DNA from: Treponema sp. UBA4328
GTDB taxonomy: Bacteria > Spirochaetota > Spirochaetia > Treponematales > Treponemataceae
Direction: 5' to 3'
NCBI GenBank assembly: GCA_002394465.1
Contig: DGTU01000181.1
Coordinates: 1-10,820 of the forward strand
Length of the DNA stretch: 10,820 bases
Below the pieces are notes generated by a model. It searched no databases and was not told where the DNA came from. It saw only the letters and a program-made list of their open reading frames with translations. The position numbers and the translations under genes are program-made. Positions 1 to 6,196 of the stretch are shown here, piece after piece (positions within the stretch are counted from its first letter, which is position 1; the number at the start of each line of letters is the position of its first letter).

Positions 1-238
1 TATTATAAAATTCAGACAGATCACCAAGATCAACCGCTGCAGCATAATCCAGATATTCAAGAAACTGCTCGGTTATTGTGGCAATCGGAATGTCATAAAT
101 ATTTATTTTATTATCCCGGATTAAAGCCCAGAGAAGATCCAGAGGTCCTTCAAACTGACCTACAGTATATCTTCTTCTTACTGAAATTTCTGATTTTTCA
201 TCAGTTACATCCGGTGCAATCGTAATCTGTTCTTCCAT
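1..238 (-). CDS. scpA: Segregation and condensation protein A (ScpA), N-terminal part, cut by window edge
   Basis: ScpA is the kleisin subunit of the bacterial SMC-ScpAB condensin. It bridges the SMC heads and organises and segregates the chromosome in the cytoplasm. Seventy-nine residues are visible; the rest lies beyond base 1. After a poorly conserved acidic leader (residues 1-20) comes the family hallmark: FEGPLDLLWALI at 29-40, then KINIYDIPIATITEQFLEYL at 44-63, which matches the conserved ScpA N-terminal SMC-binding helices. The ATG at 236-238 is supported by an AAAAGG-type ribosome-binding site on the minus strand (251-256), 12 nt upstream and inside the folK coding region. The gene overlaps the folK 3' end by 38 nt, which suggests translational coupling as the last visible member of the recA-folK-scpA run. 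The first 28 residues are not needed by the family core, so a shorter form is conceivable, but no better start is visible. Confidence 0.9.
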   Translation of the reverse strand, partial: MEEQITIAPDVTDEKSEISVRRRYTVGQFEGPLDLLWALIRDNKINIYDIPIATITEQFLEYLDYAAAVDLGDLSEFYN

Positions 239-785
239 ATATATCCCGTTCCTTTTCCGAAATCATTTTCAAAAAACATCCTGCATCAACGGACTTCTGA
301 ATATCACAAAAGCCTTCTGCACTGACATTTTTCAAAAAACCTTCATCCATCTGAATATCGGCATTTTCTTTCAAAATCTCAAGTAAAGGAACTAAAACAA
401 ATCCCCTTTCAAAAAGTCTCAGATGAGGAATCTGAAGAGTTTCCTGATTTACTTCAATTCCTTCAAACAATTCAATGTCTATGTCAATTGACCGCGGACC
501 GTTACGCACTTCTGCATCACGGTTGCGGCCAAGGCTGGCTTCAATACAGTGAATTGCATCAAGCAGTTCGAAAGGTGAAAGAACATCTTCAACCATACCG
601 GAAACAACCATATTACAGAAATCATTCTGATCTTCATAATACATGGGTTTTGTCCGGTAAAGTGAAGAAACCCTCAGGTCAGAAACAAACTCCTTAAGCC
701 TGCAGCACGCAAGACACAAAAGTTCTTCAGGAGAACTGCCGTTAAAGCTTCTGTTCGATCCTAACCCGAGAAACACACGCTTCAT
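201..785 (-). CDS. folK: 2-amino-4-hydroxy-6-hydroxymethyldihydropteridine pyrophosphokinase (HPPK)
   Basis: HPPK transfers pyrophosphate from ATP to 6-hydroxymethyl-7,8-dihydropterin, a step in cytoplasmic folate synthesis. Visible family motifs are the N-terminal strand FLGLGSN (5-11), YRTKP (43-47), the signature RNGPRSIDIDIEL (94-106) with the metal-binding aspartates D101 and D103 and the adjacent R98, and PHLRLFERGFVLVPL (120-134), where R127 corresponds to the catalytic-loop arginine near position 121 in the E. coli enzyme. All catalytic positions I can check are intact. At 194 aa it is longer than the usual 155-170 aa; the extra residues form a C-terminal tail (about 145-194) without recognisable motifs. 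The start is 3 nt after the recA stop. There is no good Shine-Dalgarno within 15 nt, so translation probably depends on coupling to recA. No folP or folB is visible, so this gene sits apart from other folate genes. Confidence 0.93.
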   Translation of the reverse strand: MKRVFLGLGSNRSFNGSSPEELLCLACCRLKEFVSDLRVSSLYRTKPMYYEDQNDFCNMVVSGMVEDVLSPFELLDAIHCIEASLGRNRDAEVRNGPRSIDIDIELFEGIEVNQETLQIPHLRLFERGFVLVPLLEILKENADIQMDEGFLKNVSAEGFCDIQKSVDAGCFLKMISEKERDIYGRTDYDCTGCN

Positions 786-788
786 ATA

Positions 789-1946
789 CTAAAACAAAGC
801 ATCCTTTGCCGTAACGGCAGCTGCTTCTTCCGGAGCCTTATCCGTTTTAACAGCCTTTGCAGCAGTTTTTGTCACTTTTGCCTGTTCCGTATTAACAGGA
901 ACACCTTCCTTTGTCTTTAATACAAGACCAGGGAAAACTTCGCTTCGGATTCTGGCTTCAAGCTGTTTTGCATAATCAGGATTCTGTTCAAGGAACGAAA
1001 TTGCATTATCCTTTCCCTGACCGATTTTTTCTTCACCGCTTGTATACCATGCACCACGCTTGTCAATAATTCCGTGTTTAACAGCAGAATCAAGCAGAGA
1101 AGCCGTCGCACTTATACCCTTTCCGAAATAGATATCCAGTTCAACCTTCCTGAACGGAGGCGCAACCTTATTCTTGACGACCTTTACGCGAACCCTGTTT
1201 CCTACAGCATCTTCATCGCCTTTTCCGTCAATAGCTTCAATTCTGCGGATTTCAAGCCTCACTGAAGAATAAAATTTAAGCGCATTACCGCCGGTAGTCG
1301 TTTCCGGATTACCAAACATGATTCCGATCTTCATTCGGATCTGGTTAATAAAGATAATGATACACTTTGATTTTCCGACAATTGCAGTCAGTTTGCGAAG
1401 TGCCTGACTCATAAGGCGTGCCTGAAGGCCCATCATGGAATCACCCATATCACCTTCAATTTCCTTCTGAGGAGTCAAAGCAGCAACAGAATCCACAACG
1501 ATAATATCAACAGCCCCGGAACGGACAAGGCTTTCAGTTATTTCAAGCGCCTGCTCACCGGTATCAGGCTGTGATACCCAGAGTTCATCAATATTAACAC
1601 CGAGATTTTTTGCATACACAGGATCAAGCGCATGTTCAGCATCAACGAATGCAGCAATACCACCAAGTTTCTGTGCTTCAGCAATCGCATGGAGTGCAAG
1701 AGTAGTCTTTCCCGAACTTTCAGGACCATACATCTCAATGATACGTCCCCTCGGATATCCTCCGACTCCGAGAGCTTCATCAAGCAGAATCGAACCCGAC
1801 GGAACGACATCAATCGTTGTCAGGTCACTCTGCGTACCCAGTTTCATCAGAGAACCGGAACCAAACTGTTTCTCAATCTGGAGTCTTGCAGCTTCGAGAG
1901 CCTTAAGTTTCTCAGACATTTCTGCGGCAACTTTTGTTTCAGCCAT
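789..1946 (-). CDS. recA: Recombinase RecA
   Basis: RecA forms ATP-dependent filaments on single-stranded DNA and drives homologous pairing and strand exchange in recombinational repair. Numbering from the ATG at 1944-1946 (385 aa), the Walker A motif GPESSGKT is at 74-81, the Walker B strand IIVVDSVAAL at 148-157, and the L2/DNA-binding stretch FGNPETTTGGNALKFY at about 201-216; all are canonical. A GTG at 1953-1955 would add three residues (388 aa). I prefer the ATG because that GTG lies inside the likely Shine-Dalgarno AAAGGTGG, which sits 5 nt before the ATG. The last ~35 residues are rich in alanine and lysine with mixed charge, unlike the strongly acidic tail of E. coli RecA. The gene follows an ~80-nt spacer after the TPR membrane-protein gene and precedes folK by 3 nt. 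No LexA-type operator is recognisable upstream. Confidence 0.98.
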   Translation of the reverse strand: MAETKVAAEMSEKLKALEAARLQIEKQFGSGSLMKLGTQSDLTTIDVVPSGSILLDEALGVGGYPRGRIIEMYGPESSGKTTLALHAIAEAQKLGGIAAFVDAEHALDPVYAKNLGVNIDELWVSQPDTGEQALEITESLVRSGAVDIIVVDSVAALTPQKEIEGDMGDSMMGLQARLMSQALRKLTAIVGKSKCIIIFINQIRMKIGIMFGNPETTTGGNALKFYSSVRLEIRRIEAIDGKGDEDAVGNRVRVKVVKNKVAPPFRKVELDIYFGKGISATASLLDSAVKHGIIDKRGAWYTSGEEKIGQGKDNAISFLEQNPDYAKQLEARIRSEVFPGLVLKTKEGVPVNTEQAKVTKTAAKAVKTDKAPEEAAAVTAKDALF

Positions 1947-1951
1947 ATTTT

Positions 1952-1959
1952 CCACCTTT
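1952..1959 (-). promoter_or_regulatory. Ribosome-binding site that decides the recA start
   Basis: On the minus strand the bases read AAAGGTGG, followed 5 nt later by the ATG at 1944-1946. The competing GTG codon at 1953-1955 is part of this purine-rich element. Initiation there would have to use the GGGG further upstream with only a few bases of spacing. This favours the 385-residue RecA over the 388-residue reading. Confidence 0.6.
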
Positions 1960-1981
1960 CCCCTGTATTTTATCCACCCTG

Positions 1982-1987
1982 ATTATA
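1982..1987 (-). promoter_or_regulatory. Candidate -10 element upstream of recA (weak)
   Basis: Between the TPR-gene stop (2033) and recA the minus strand contains TATAAT inside TATATATAAT, about 36 nt before the recA ATG. A second AT-rich element, TATAAA preceded by TGG, lies about 28 nt further upstream, near 2007-2012. No hexamer resembling TTGACA sits 16-18 nt from either, so recA could be transcribed wholly by read-through from upstream or from a weak or extended -10 promoter. The spacer contains no GC-rich hairpin that would stop transcription from the upstream genes. Confidence 0.25.
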
Positions 1988-2032
1988 TATAGGCAGAGAT
2001 TTTTCATTTTATACCACTTTACACGAAAAAAA

Positions 2033-3109
2033 TTATTTTTTCTGCTGATTCCTTAACGGCTGATGATAAGATTTTACGTTCATGAACATTTTTGAACCGC
2101 TGAAATCAAGTTTACCAAGCACAACAAGAGGCCGGTCAATATCGAGCTCCGGGCTTCCCTTAAATTTCAGGGGAATCACTCCGTCAAAATGCTCAGTATC
2201 TTCGTAACCTGCAAGAAAATCACACAGAAAGTTTTTTTCCTGATCATATGCCGGATTCAGATAGCGTCCGCTCCAGCTTACATAACAGCCTTTGTACATT
2301 TCCGGTGAAGCAGCAACCGTGGCAAAATCATAATTATCCGGAAGATTGGTAAAGGAGATATTCGCATCATCAAGCAGTTCAGAAAGCCGTATTGCCTTGT
2401 TTTTAATTTTTTCATCTGCAGAAGATGCAAGAATTCTGTTGATTTCTACCTGACATGCATTATCCCTGTAATCCTGAAAATACTTTACAGCCCTTTCAAA
2501 AGCGTCTTCAGCATCTCCTTCAGAAATTTTTGAATCACTGTCAGCAAGCACAATCGAACTCAGGTCTGCCCTCGGACCTTCAACCACATCAGGAGCATCC
2601 ATCACCCTGCCGGCAAACTTAAGTACAAACAGTGCAATCAGGACACCGGCTGCAGCAGAAAAAATCAGTTTTGCTATTCTGGCCGGATTAAATCCAAGCG
2701 GAGGATAAAAAGCCTCGAGCTTACCCGAATCCGCCCACTTGCAGATAGTTTCAAAGGTACCCTGTGTCCTTATAAACTCAAGTGCATCCCTTGCAATTTT
2801 GTTAAGAGGATCCTTGTCAAGAATTTCTATATAGTAACTTACAGCCCTGTCAGTATCTCCACGACGCAAAAAAAGCGCAGCCTGACCGAGCATAAGCGAT
2901 GAATCCGTCATTTTAATTCTGCGGGCACGTTCATAATATTCACGTGCATTTCCGGCATCACCGACATACAGACAGGCAGTACCGAGTACAAAATAATATT
3001 CAAAGACATCGTGATATTTTTCTCCGGCAGGTTCAAGGATTTCTATTACCCTTCCAAACTGTCTTTTTCTGAGGAGAGCCTGTGCTGTTTCTAAATCGGA
3101 TCGACTCAT
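2033..3109 (-). CDS. Membrane-anchored TPR protein with C-terminal extracytoplasmic domain
   Basis: This 358-residue protein has no signal peptide. Residues 1-125 are helical TPR-like repeats, for example ALLRKRQFGRVIEILEP at 11-27, a second unit around 35-66 and a third around 70-102. A single hydrophobic segment at about 146-167 should anchor it in the inner membrane with the TPRs in the cytoplasm. Residues ~190-248 are helical again (TPR-like EDAFERAVKYFQDY). Residues ~250-350 look beta-rich with many aromatics (YKGCYVSWSGRYLNP, 272-286), possibly an OB-like fold; that is inference. The start codon overlaps the stop of the upstream secreted-protein gene by 4 nt (ATGA), so the two are almost certainly co-translated. 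The ribosome-binding site is weak (AGGCAGAAG). A scaffold between cytoplasmic and periplasmic partners is plausible. I do not recognise an enzymatic motif or a named family. Confidence 0.85.
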   Translation of the reverse strand: MSRSDLETAQALLRKRQFGRVIEILEPAGEKYHDVFEYYFVLGTACLYVGDAGNAREYYERARRIKMTDSSLMLGQAALFLRRGDTDRAVSYYIEILDKDPLNKIARDALEFIRTQGTFETICKWADSGKLEAFYPPLGFNPARIAKLIFSAAAGVLIALFVLKFAGRVMDAPDVVEGPRADLSSIVLADSDSKISEGDAEDAFERAVKYFQDYRDNACQVEINRILASSADEKIKNKAIRLSELLDDANISFTNLPDNYDFATVAASPEMYKGCYVSWSGRYLNPAYDQEKNFLCDFLAGYEDTEHFDGVIPLKFKGSPELDIDRPLVVLGKLDFSGSKMFMNVKSYHQPLRNQQKK

Positions 3110-4458
3110 TTCTTCTGCCTGATTTTTTCGAGTATGGCATCAAGTTCCGCATTAAGCCGGCGGACTTCAGAACGGTCAACCAGATTAGGATCCGAATTAA
3201 GCGAGTTAATTCTGTCAATAAGATTCTGAATGTATTCCAGATCAAGCTGCTTATCAGTTACAGGCGGAACGATAAAATCAACGCCGGTCTGTTTTGCAGG
3301 AGATTCAACAGTAATTTCAGTTCGTTTTAAAGGCTTATCTTCATCAGGAACTACGATTTCATCAAACTTCTCAACTTCAGGAGGAATGTTTTCGTCATCT
3401 TTTTCTTCATTTTCAACAACAACATCCTCAAAGCCGAGTGACTTCAGGAAGGCTTCACCTTTCGGTTCATTTTTATCAGTTCCAACGGCAATATAGAATG
3501 TATTTTCCTTCGTTTCTTCCGGAGCAAGCTTAACAGGAGCCCAGTTTACGTTTATTGCTGAATTATTGTATGCGGTAACCGAAGAAAATGACCTGTCAAA
3601 AGACACTTTCGGGCGCCATGCAGACGATGCAGAAAGAAGGTCCTTGTTTGCAAGCGTCACCTGAACAGGATCTGAAATCCCCTTTCCGGCGAATATAAAC
3701 TGTGCAGAAGTTTTACCGTTTGAAGTAAGGAGCCATTTCTCTTCCCTCATTGTCTCAAACATCACTTCCTTACTGACCTTAAGCTTTGAACCGGTAATAA
3801 AATGACATTCAGTATTTTCACCGAGAATCGTATCAAGAAGGGCCTTAAGTGAAATGTCTATATTTTTCTTTGAAATATTTGTCGTATAGACGGTCACCTT
3901 AACCATATCATTTTCCTGCCCCTTAACTGATGCCAGCGGCATAAAATCAACGGTAACCTGAACCGTTTCCGGAATTCTGTAGGCAATCTGACACCTTTTA
4001 TCCATCTGACGGACTTCAGCAGTAACTCCGGCTTCCCTGTTGAGACGGTATTCGGACTTCCCGATCATGGCAGAGATGAAAGATGAACTTGAATCATCGT
4101 AGCTTGAAAGAACCGGAACGGCATTTCCTGCTTCATCCACTGCATAAATGTTAAATGAATATGTATTTTTCATCAGTGAAATGCGGACTTTATCAGATTT
4201 GAGCGTAAGTTTTTTTACCGGATAATAATCCATTTTGAGGTATGGATCCGTACGCATTTTGTCTTTTTTTGCAGACACTTTTGTTTCTGCTGCGCCGGCA
4301 TCATTTTTTGGATCTCCGGCAGAAGCATCTTCATTTTCAGAAGCAGTTTTTTCTGAAGATACGGGAACATCTTCATCAGACTCATCTTCCTGTGCATATA
4401 CACTGAAGGAGAAAAGAACGGAAAGAAGTACAAAAAGTGCAGGAAATTTAGTTTTCAT
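3106..4458 (-). CDS. Secreted periplasmic/envelope protein, function unknown
   Basis: This 450-residue protein begins with a clear Sec signal peptide: MKTK, a hydrophobic core at 6-20, and a likely signal peptidase I site after VYA at 20-22. Residues 23-66 are an acidic, low-complexity linker rich in S, E, D and A. Residues ~70-330 alternate short hydrophobic strands and turns, as in an all-beta domain (SFNIYAVDEAGNAVPVL at 101-117, VQVTVDFMPLASV at 156-168, VKVTVYTTN at 176-184). A second acidic, proline-containing linker (335-392) leads to a C-terminal helical, charged segment (393-450), probably a coiled coil. It has the strong ribosome-binding site AAAGGAGAG, which forms the last codons of the upstream gene; the intergenic gap is only 5 nt. 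Its position between a CpoB-like protein and a membrane TPR protein suggests an envelope complex. I recognise no named family or catalytic motif. Confidence 0.85.
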   Translation of the reverse strand: MKTKFPALFVLLSVLFSFSVYAQEDESDEDVPVSSEKTASENEDASAGDPKNDAGAAETKVSAKKDKMRTDPYLKMDYYPVKKLTLKSDKVRISLMKNTYSFNIYAVDEAGNAVPVLSSYDDSSSSFISAMIGKSEYRLNREAGVTAEVRQMDKRCQIAYRIPETVQVTVDFMPLASVKGQENDMVKVTVYTTNISKKNIDISLKALLDTILGENTECHFITGSKLKVSKEVMFETMREEKWLLTSNGKTSAQFIFAGKGISDPVQVTLANKDLLSASSAWRPKVSFDRSFSSVTAYNNSAINVNWAPVKLAPEETKENTFYIAVGTDKNEPKGEAFLKSLGFEDVVVENEEKDDENIPPEVEKFDEIVVPDEDKPLKRTEITVESPAKQTGVDFIVPPVTDKQLDLEYIQNLIDRINSLNSDPNLVDRSEVRRLNAELDAILEKIRQKK

Positions 4459-4463
4459 AACAG

Positions 4464-5372
4464 TTACTCTCCTTTCAGCTGCTCATTAAGAATAAACTGA
4501 AGCTGTCTTGCCTTTCTCTTAAGGGCTTCAAGTTCTGATTCAGACTGCCCCTCGCTTTCTTCCGGAGGAACGATAATCGGCTGGTCTGCATAATAACTGC
4601 GCGAAGACGACTTGCGCTGTACGTTTGCAGAATATGTTTTTTCGGCATCAAGCTGGGCTTCAAGTTCGGCAACACGCTTCTGCGCATCAACCAGCTGTTT
4701 TTTTAGTCCGAGCTTATCTTCTGCCTGGTACAGTCTGAGCTGTCTTTCATAGTCTTCACGCGCCGCAAGAGTCTCTTCTCCGGTAACCTTAAGGAGGTAA
4801 AGAAGCTTTTCTTCGCGGCCACGCTGGTCAATCATTTCAATTCTGTACTGAGCATCGACAACCTTTGCATCATTCGGATAATCATTTACGATTCTTTCAT
4901 AAAGTCCGCGGGCAGAATCAAAATTGTATTCGTCATAAAAACACTCTGCAATCCAGTAAAGTGCCGACGGATAAAGGTCATGATCCGGATTCTGATGACA
5001 GAAATCACTGAGAACAAGAACGGAATTTTCATTCTGATTCAGAAAATGCAGTGCCCTTCCGTCCTGATAATGGATGTATGAAGTATAGCGGCTTTCAGGA
5101 TATTTCATGAAGAAAGTATCACAGTCAGCCTTTGCTGCAGGATACTCGCCCGCATACATTTCGCTCATTATAAGCATGTAAAGGAGTTCGTCACTGGAAT
5201 TTTTAGGATCAGCACAAGCCTTCCGCAAAAAGAACATGGCATTGGTCCAGTCAGCCTTTCTGTAAGCTTCAAAACCACGCATAAGTTCCGGAGAATTATA
5301 TGATGCTCCCTGTGCAGTCAGGTTAATGCATAAAAAAAAGCATGCAGCAAATACCAGAAAACATTTTTTCAT
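4464..5372 (-). CDS. Secreted CpoB/YbgF-like TPR and coiled-coil protein
   Basis: This 302-residue protein starts with an N-terminal signal peptide (MKK, hydrophobic core 5-18, cleavage probably near 21-23). There are cysteines at 4, 11 and 15, but none in a convincing lipobox. Residues ~27-175 are TPR-type helical pairs typical of YbgF/CpoB/BamD-like proteins, for example ALYWIAECFYDEYNFDSARGL at 117-137 (split as ALYWIAECFYDEYN and FDSARGL) followed by YERIVNDYPND. Residues ~199-245 are a predicted coiled coil (LKKQLVDAQKRVAELEAQLD, 223-242), then a flexible Ser/Pro region and a short C-terminal charged helix (279-300). In CpoB the order is coiled coil then TPR; here it is reversed. The start lies 3 nt after the rpe stop, with GGGAG at 5382-5386 (9-nt spacing) inside rpe. 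It should act in the periplasm as a protein-interaction scaffold. Homology to true CpoB is uncertain, and no tol-pal genes are visible. Confidence 0.85.
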   Translation of the reverse strand: MKKCFLVFAACFFLCINLTAQGASYNSPELMRGFEAYRKADWTNAMFFLRKACADPKNSSDELLYMLIMSEMYAGEYPAAKADCDTFFMKYPESRYTSYIHYQDGRALHFLNQNENSVLVLSDFCHQNPDHDLYPSALYWIAECFYDEYNFDSARGLYERIVNDYPNDAKVVDAQYRIEMIDQRGREEKLLYLLKVTGEETLAAREDYERQLRLYQAEDKLGLKKQLVDAQKRVAELEAQLDAEKTYSANVQRKSSSRSYYADQPIIVPPEESEGQSESELEALKRKARQLQFILNEQLKGE

Positions 5373-5375
5373 ATA

Positions 5376-6011
5376 TCAATACTCCCAGTTAAAGGTTCCG
5401 TTAAAAAATGCAGACCCCGAAACAACGACATCACAGCCGGCTTCAACGACACCCTTCACGGTTTCATTATTAACGCCGCCGTCCACAGATATAAGATAAT
5501 TATAACCCTTTTCACGACGGATTTCGTTCAGCTCACGGATTTTATCGACACAATACGGAATAAGTTTCTGTCCGCCGAATCCCGGATTAACGGTCATCAC
5601 AAGTACAAGATCAGCAAGCGGAAGGATTTCCTTTATTACGGCAACAGGCGTAGACGGAACTATTGAAATTCCTGCCTTTAGCTTAAGGTCATCCTTAATG
5701 TGATGAAGAAGACGGTCAATATGAACGCAGGCTTCAGCGTGAAAAGTAATCCAGTCAGCACCGGCAGCAGCAAAAGAATCAACCATTTCTTCCGGACGTT
5801 CAACCATGAGGTGTACGTCAAAAGGAAGTGAAATCAGTTTACGGACAGATTTTATGACAGGCTGGCCGTATGTAATCTGAGGAACAAAATGGCCGTCCAT
5901 AACGTCAATATGAACAGCCTTTCCGCCCTTTTCTTCAATCATTTTAAGGGCATCCGAGAGGTTTGAAAAATCAGCAGAAAGCAGCGATGGTGACAATATA
6001 ATTTTATTCAT
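5376..6011 (-). CDS. rpe: Ribulose-phosphate 3-epimerase
   Basis: Rpe interconverts D-ribulose 5-phosphate and D-xylulose 5-phosphate in the non-oxidative pentose phosphate pathway. It is a metal-dependent TIM barrel in the cytoplasm. The family motifs are in place: SPSLLSADF (7-15), HIDVMDGHFVP (34-44) with H34 and D36, VHLMV (66-70) with H67, VNPGFGGQ (141-148) and SVDGG (175-179) with D177. These are the expected metal-binding and catalytic positions. Residue 45 is Q where many homologues have N. At 211 aa it is slightly short: it ends about 12 residues after SGSAFF and lacks most of the final helix. The start is fixed by the conserved N-terminus, yet there is no Shine-Dalgarno in front of it. 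It is the first gene of the leftward run, with a promoter candidate immediately upstream. Confidence 0.96.
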   Translation of the reverse strand: MNKIILSPSLLSADFSNLSDALKMIEEKGGKAVHIDVMDGHFVPQITYGQPVIKSVRKLISLPFDVHLMVERPEEMVDSFAAAGADWITFHAEACVHIDRLLHHIKDDLKLKAGISIVPSTPVAVIKEILPLADLVLVMTVNPGFGGQKLIPYCVDKIRELNEIRREKGYNYLISVDGGVNNETVKGVVEAGCDVVVSGSAFFNGTFNWEY

Positions 6012-6019
6012 TATTCTAT

Positions 6020-6048
6020 ATAATAGCAGATGAAAATTATGTTGTAAA
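6020..6048 (-). promoter_or_regulatory. Promoter candidate for the rpe-recA leftward run
   Basis: On the minus strand TTTACA (6043-6048) is followed by a 17-nt spacer and TATTAT (6020-6025). This is a good match to sigma70-type promoters in a region that must hold the leftward promoter. The predicted start of transcription, about 7 nt past the -10, is near 6012-6014, only one to three bases before the rpe ATG (6009-6011). The transcript would be essentially leaderless. Confidence 0.5.
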
Positions 6049-6100
6049 CATTAATCATCAGCTCAAAAAAGCACATTAAAAAAAATATTGCAAAAATATA

Positions 6101-6129
6101 TTGACAATTAACGAAAAAGGCTTTATAAA
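6101..6129 (+). promoter_or_regulatory. Rightward promoter P1, TTGACA-N17-TATAAA
   Basis: TTGACA at 6101-6106 matches the -35 consensus exactly. After a 17-nt spacer comes TATAAA at 6124-6129, one base from the -10 consensus. The stretch just upstream (about 6077-6100) is A-rich, as in UP-type elements. Transcription would start near 6135-6137 and leave a leader of about 60-70 nt before the TPR gene. No Shine-Dalgarno is visible in that leader. Confidence 0.65.
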
Positions 6130-6164
6130 CTTTATCCCGTTTTTCACAAAATTTCGTATTTTTA

Positions 6165-6192
6165 TTGACTAAAAAATTCATTCCGCTATAAT
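6165..6192 (+). promoter_or_regulatory. Rightward promoter P2, TTGACT-N16-TATAAT
   Basis: TTGACT at 6165-6170 and a consensus TATAAT at 6187-6192 are separated by 16 nt. The predicted transcription start is near 6198-6200. That lies on the first candidate ATG (6197-6199) and 6-8 nt ahead of the second in-frame ATG (6206-6208). If P2 is used, translation should begin at 6206 on a nearly leaderless message. Confidence 0.6.
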
Positions 6193-6196
6193 TAAT

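Noticed and set aside
488..697. Plus-strand open frame opposite folK
   Set aside because: It is antisense to the conserved HPPK motifs, has no ribosome-binding site, and its translation resembles no protein I know.
1953..1955. GTG start for recA giving 388 aa
   Set aside because: The GTG is part of the AAAGGTGG ribosome-binding site of the ATG nine bases downstream. Upstream spacing for the GTG itself is poor.
5318..5372. Lipoprotein signal in the CpoB-like protein (cysteines at 4, 11 and 15)
   Set aside because: No cysteine follows an L-x-[AGS] lipobox at the end of the hydrophobic core. A signal peptidase I site near residue 22 fits better.
6088..6109. ATTG...CAAT inverted repeat next to promoter P1
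   Set aside because: The arms are only 4 bp in very AT-rich DNA, which is expected by chance.
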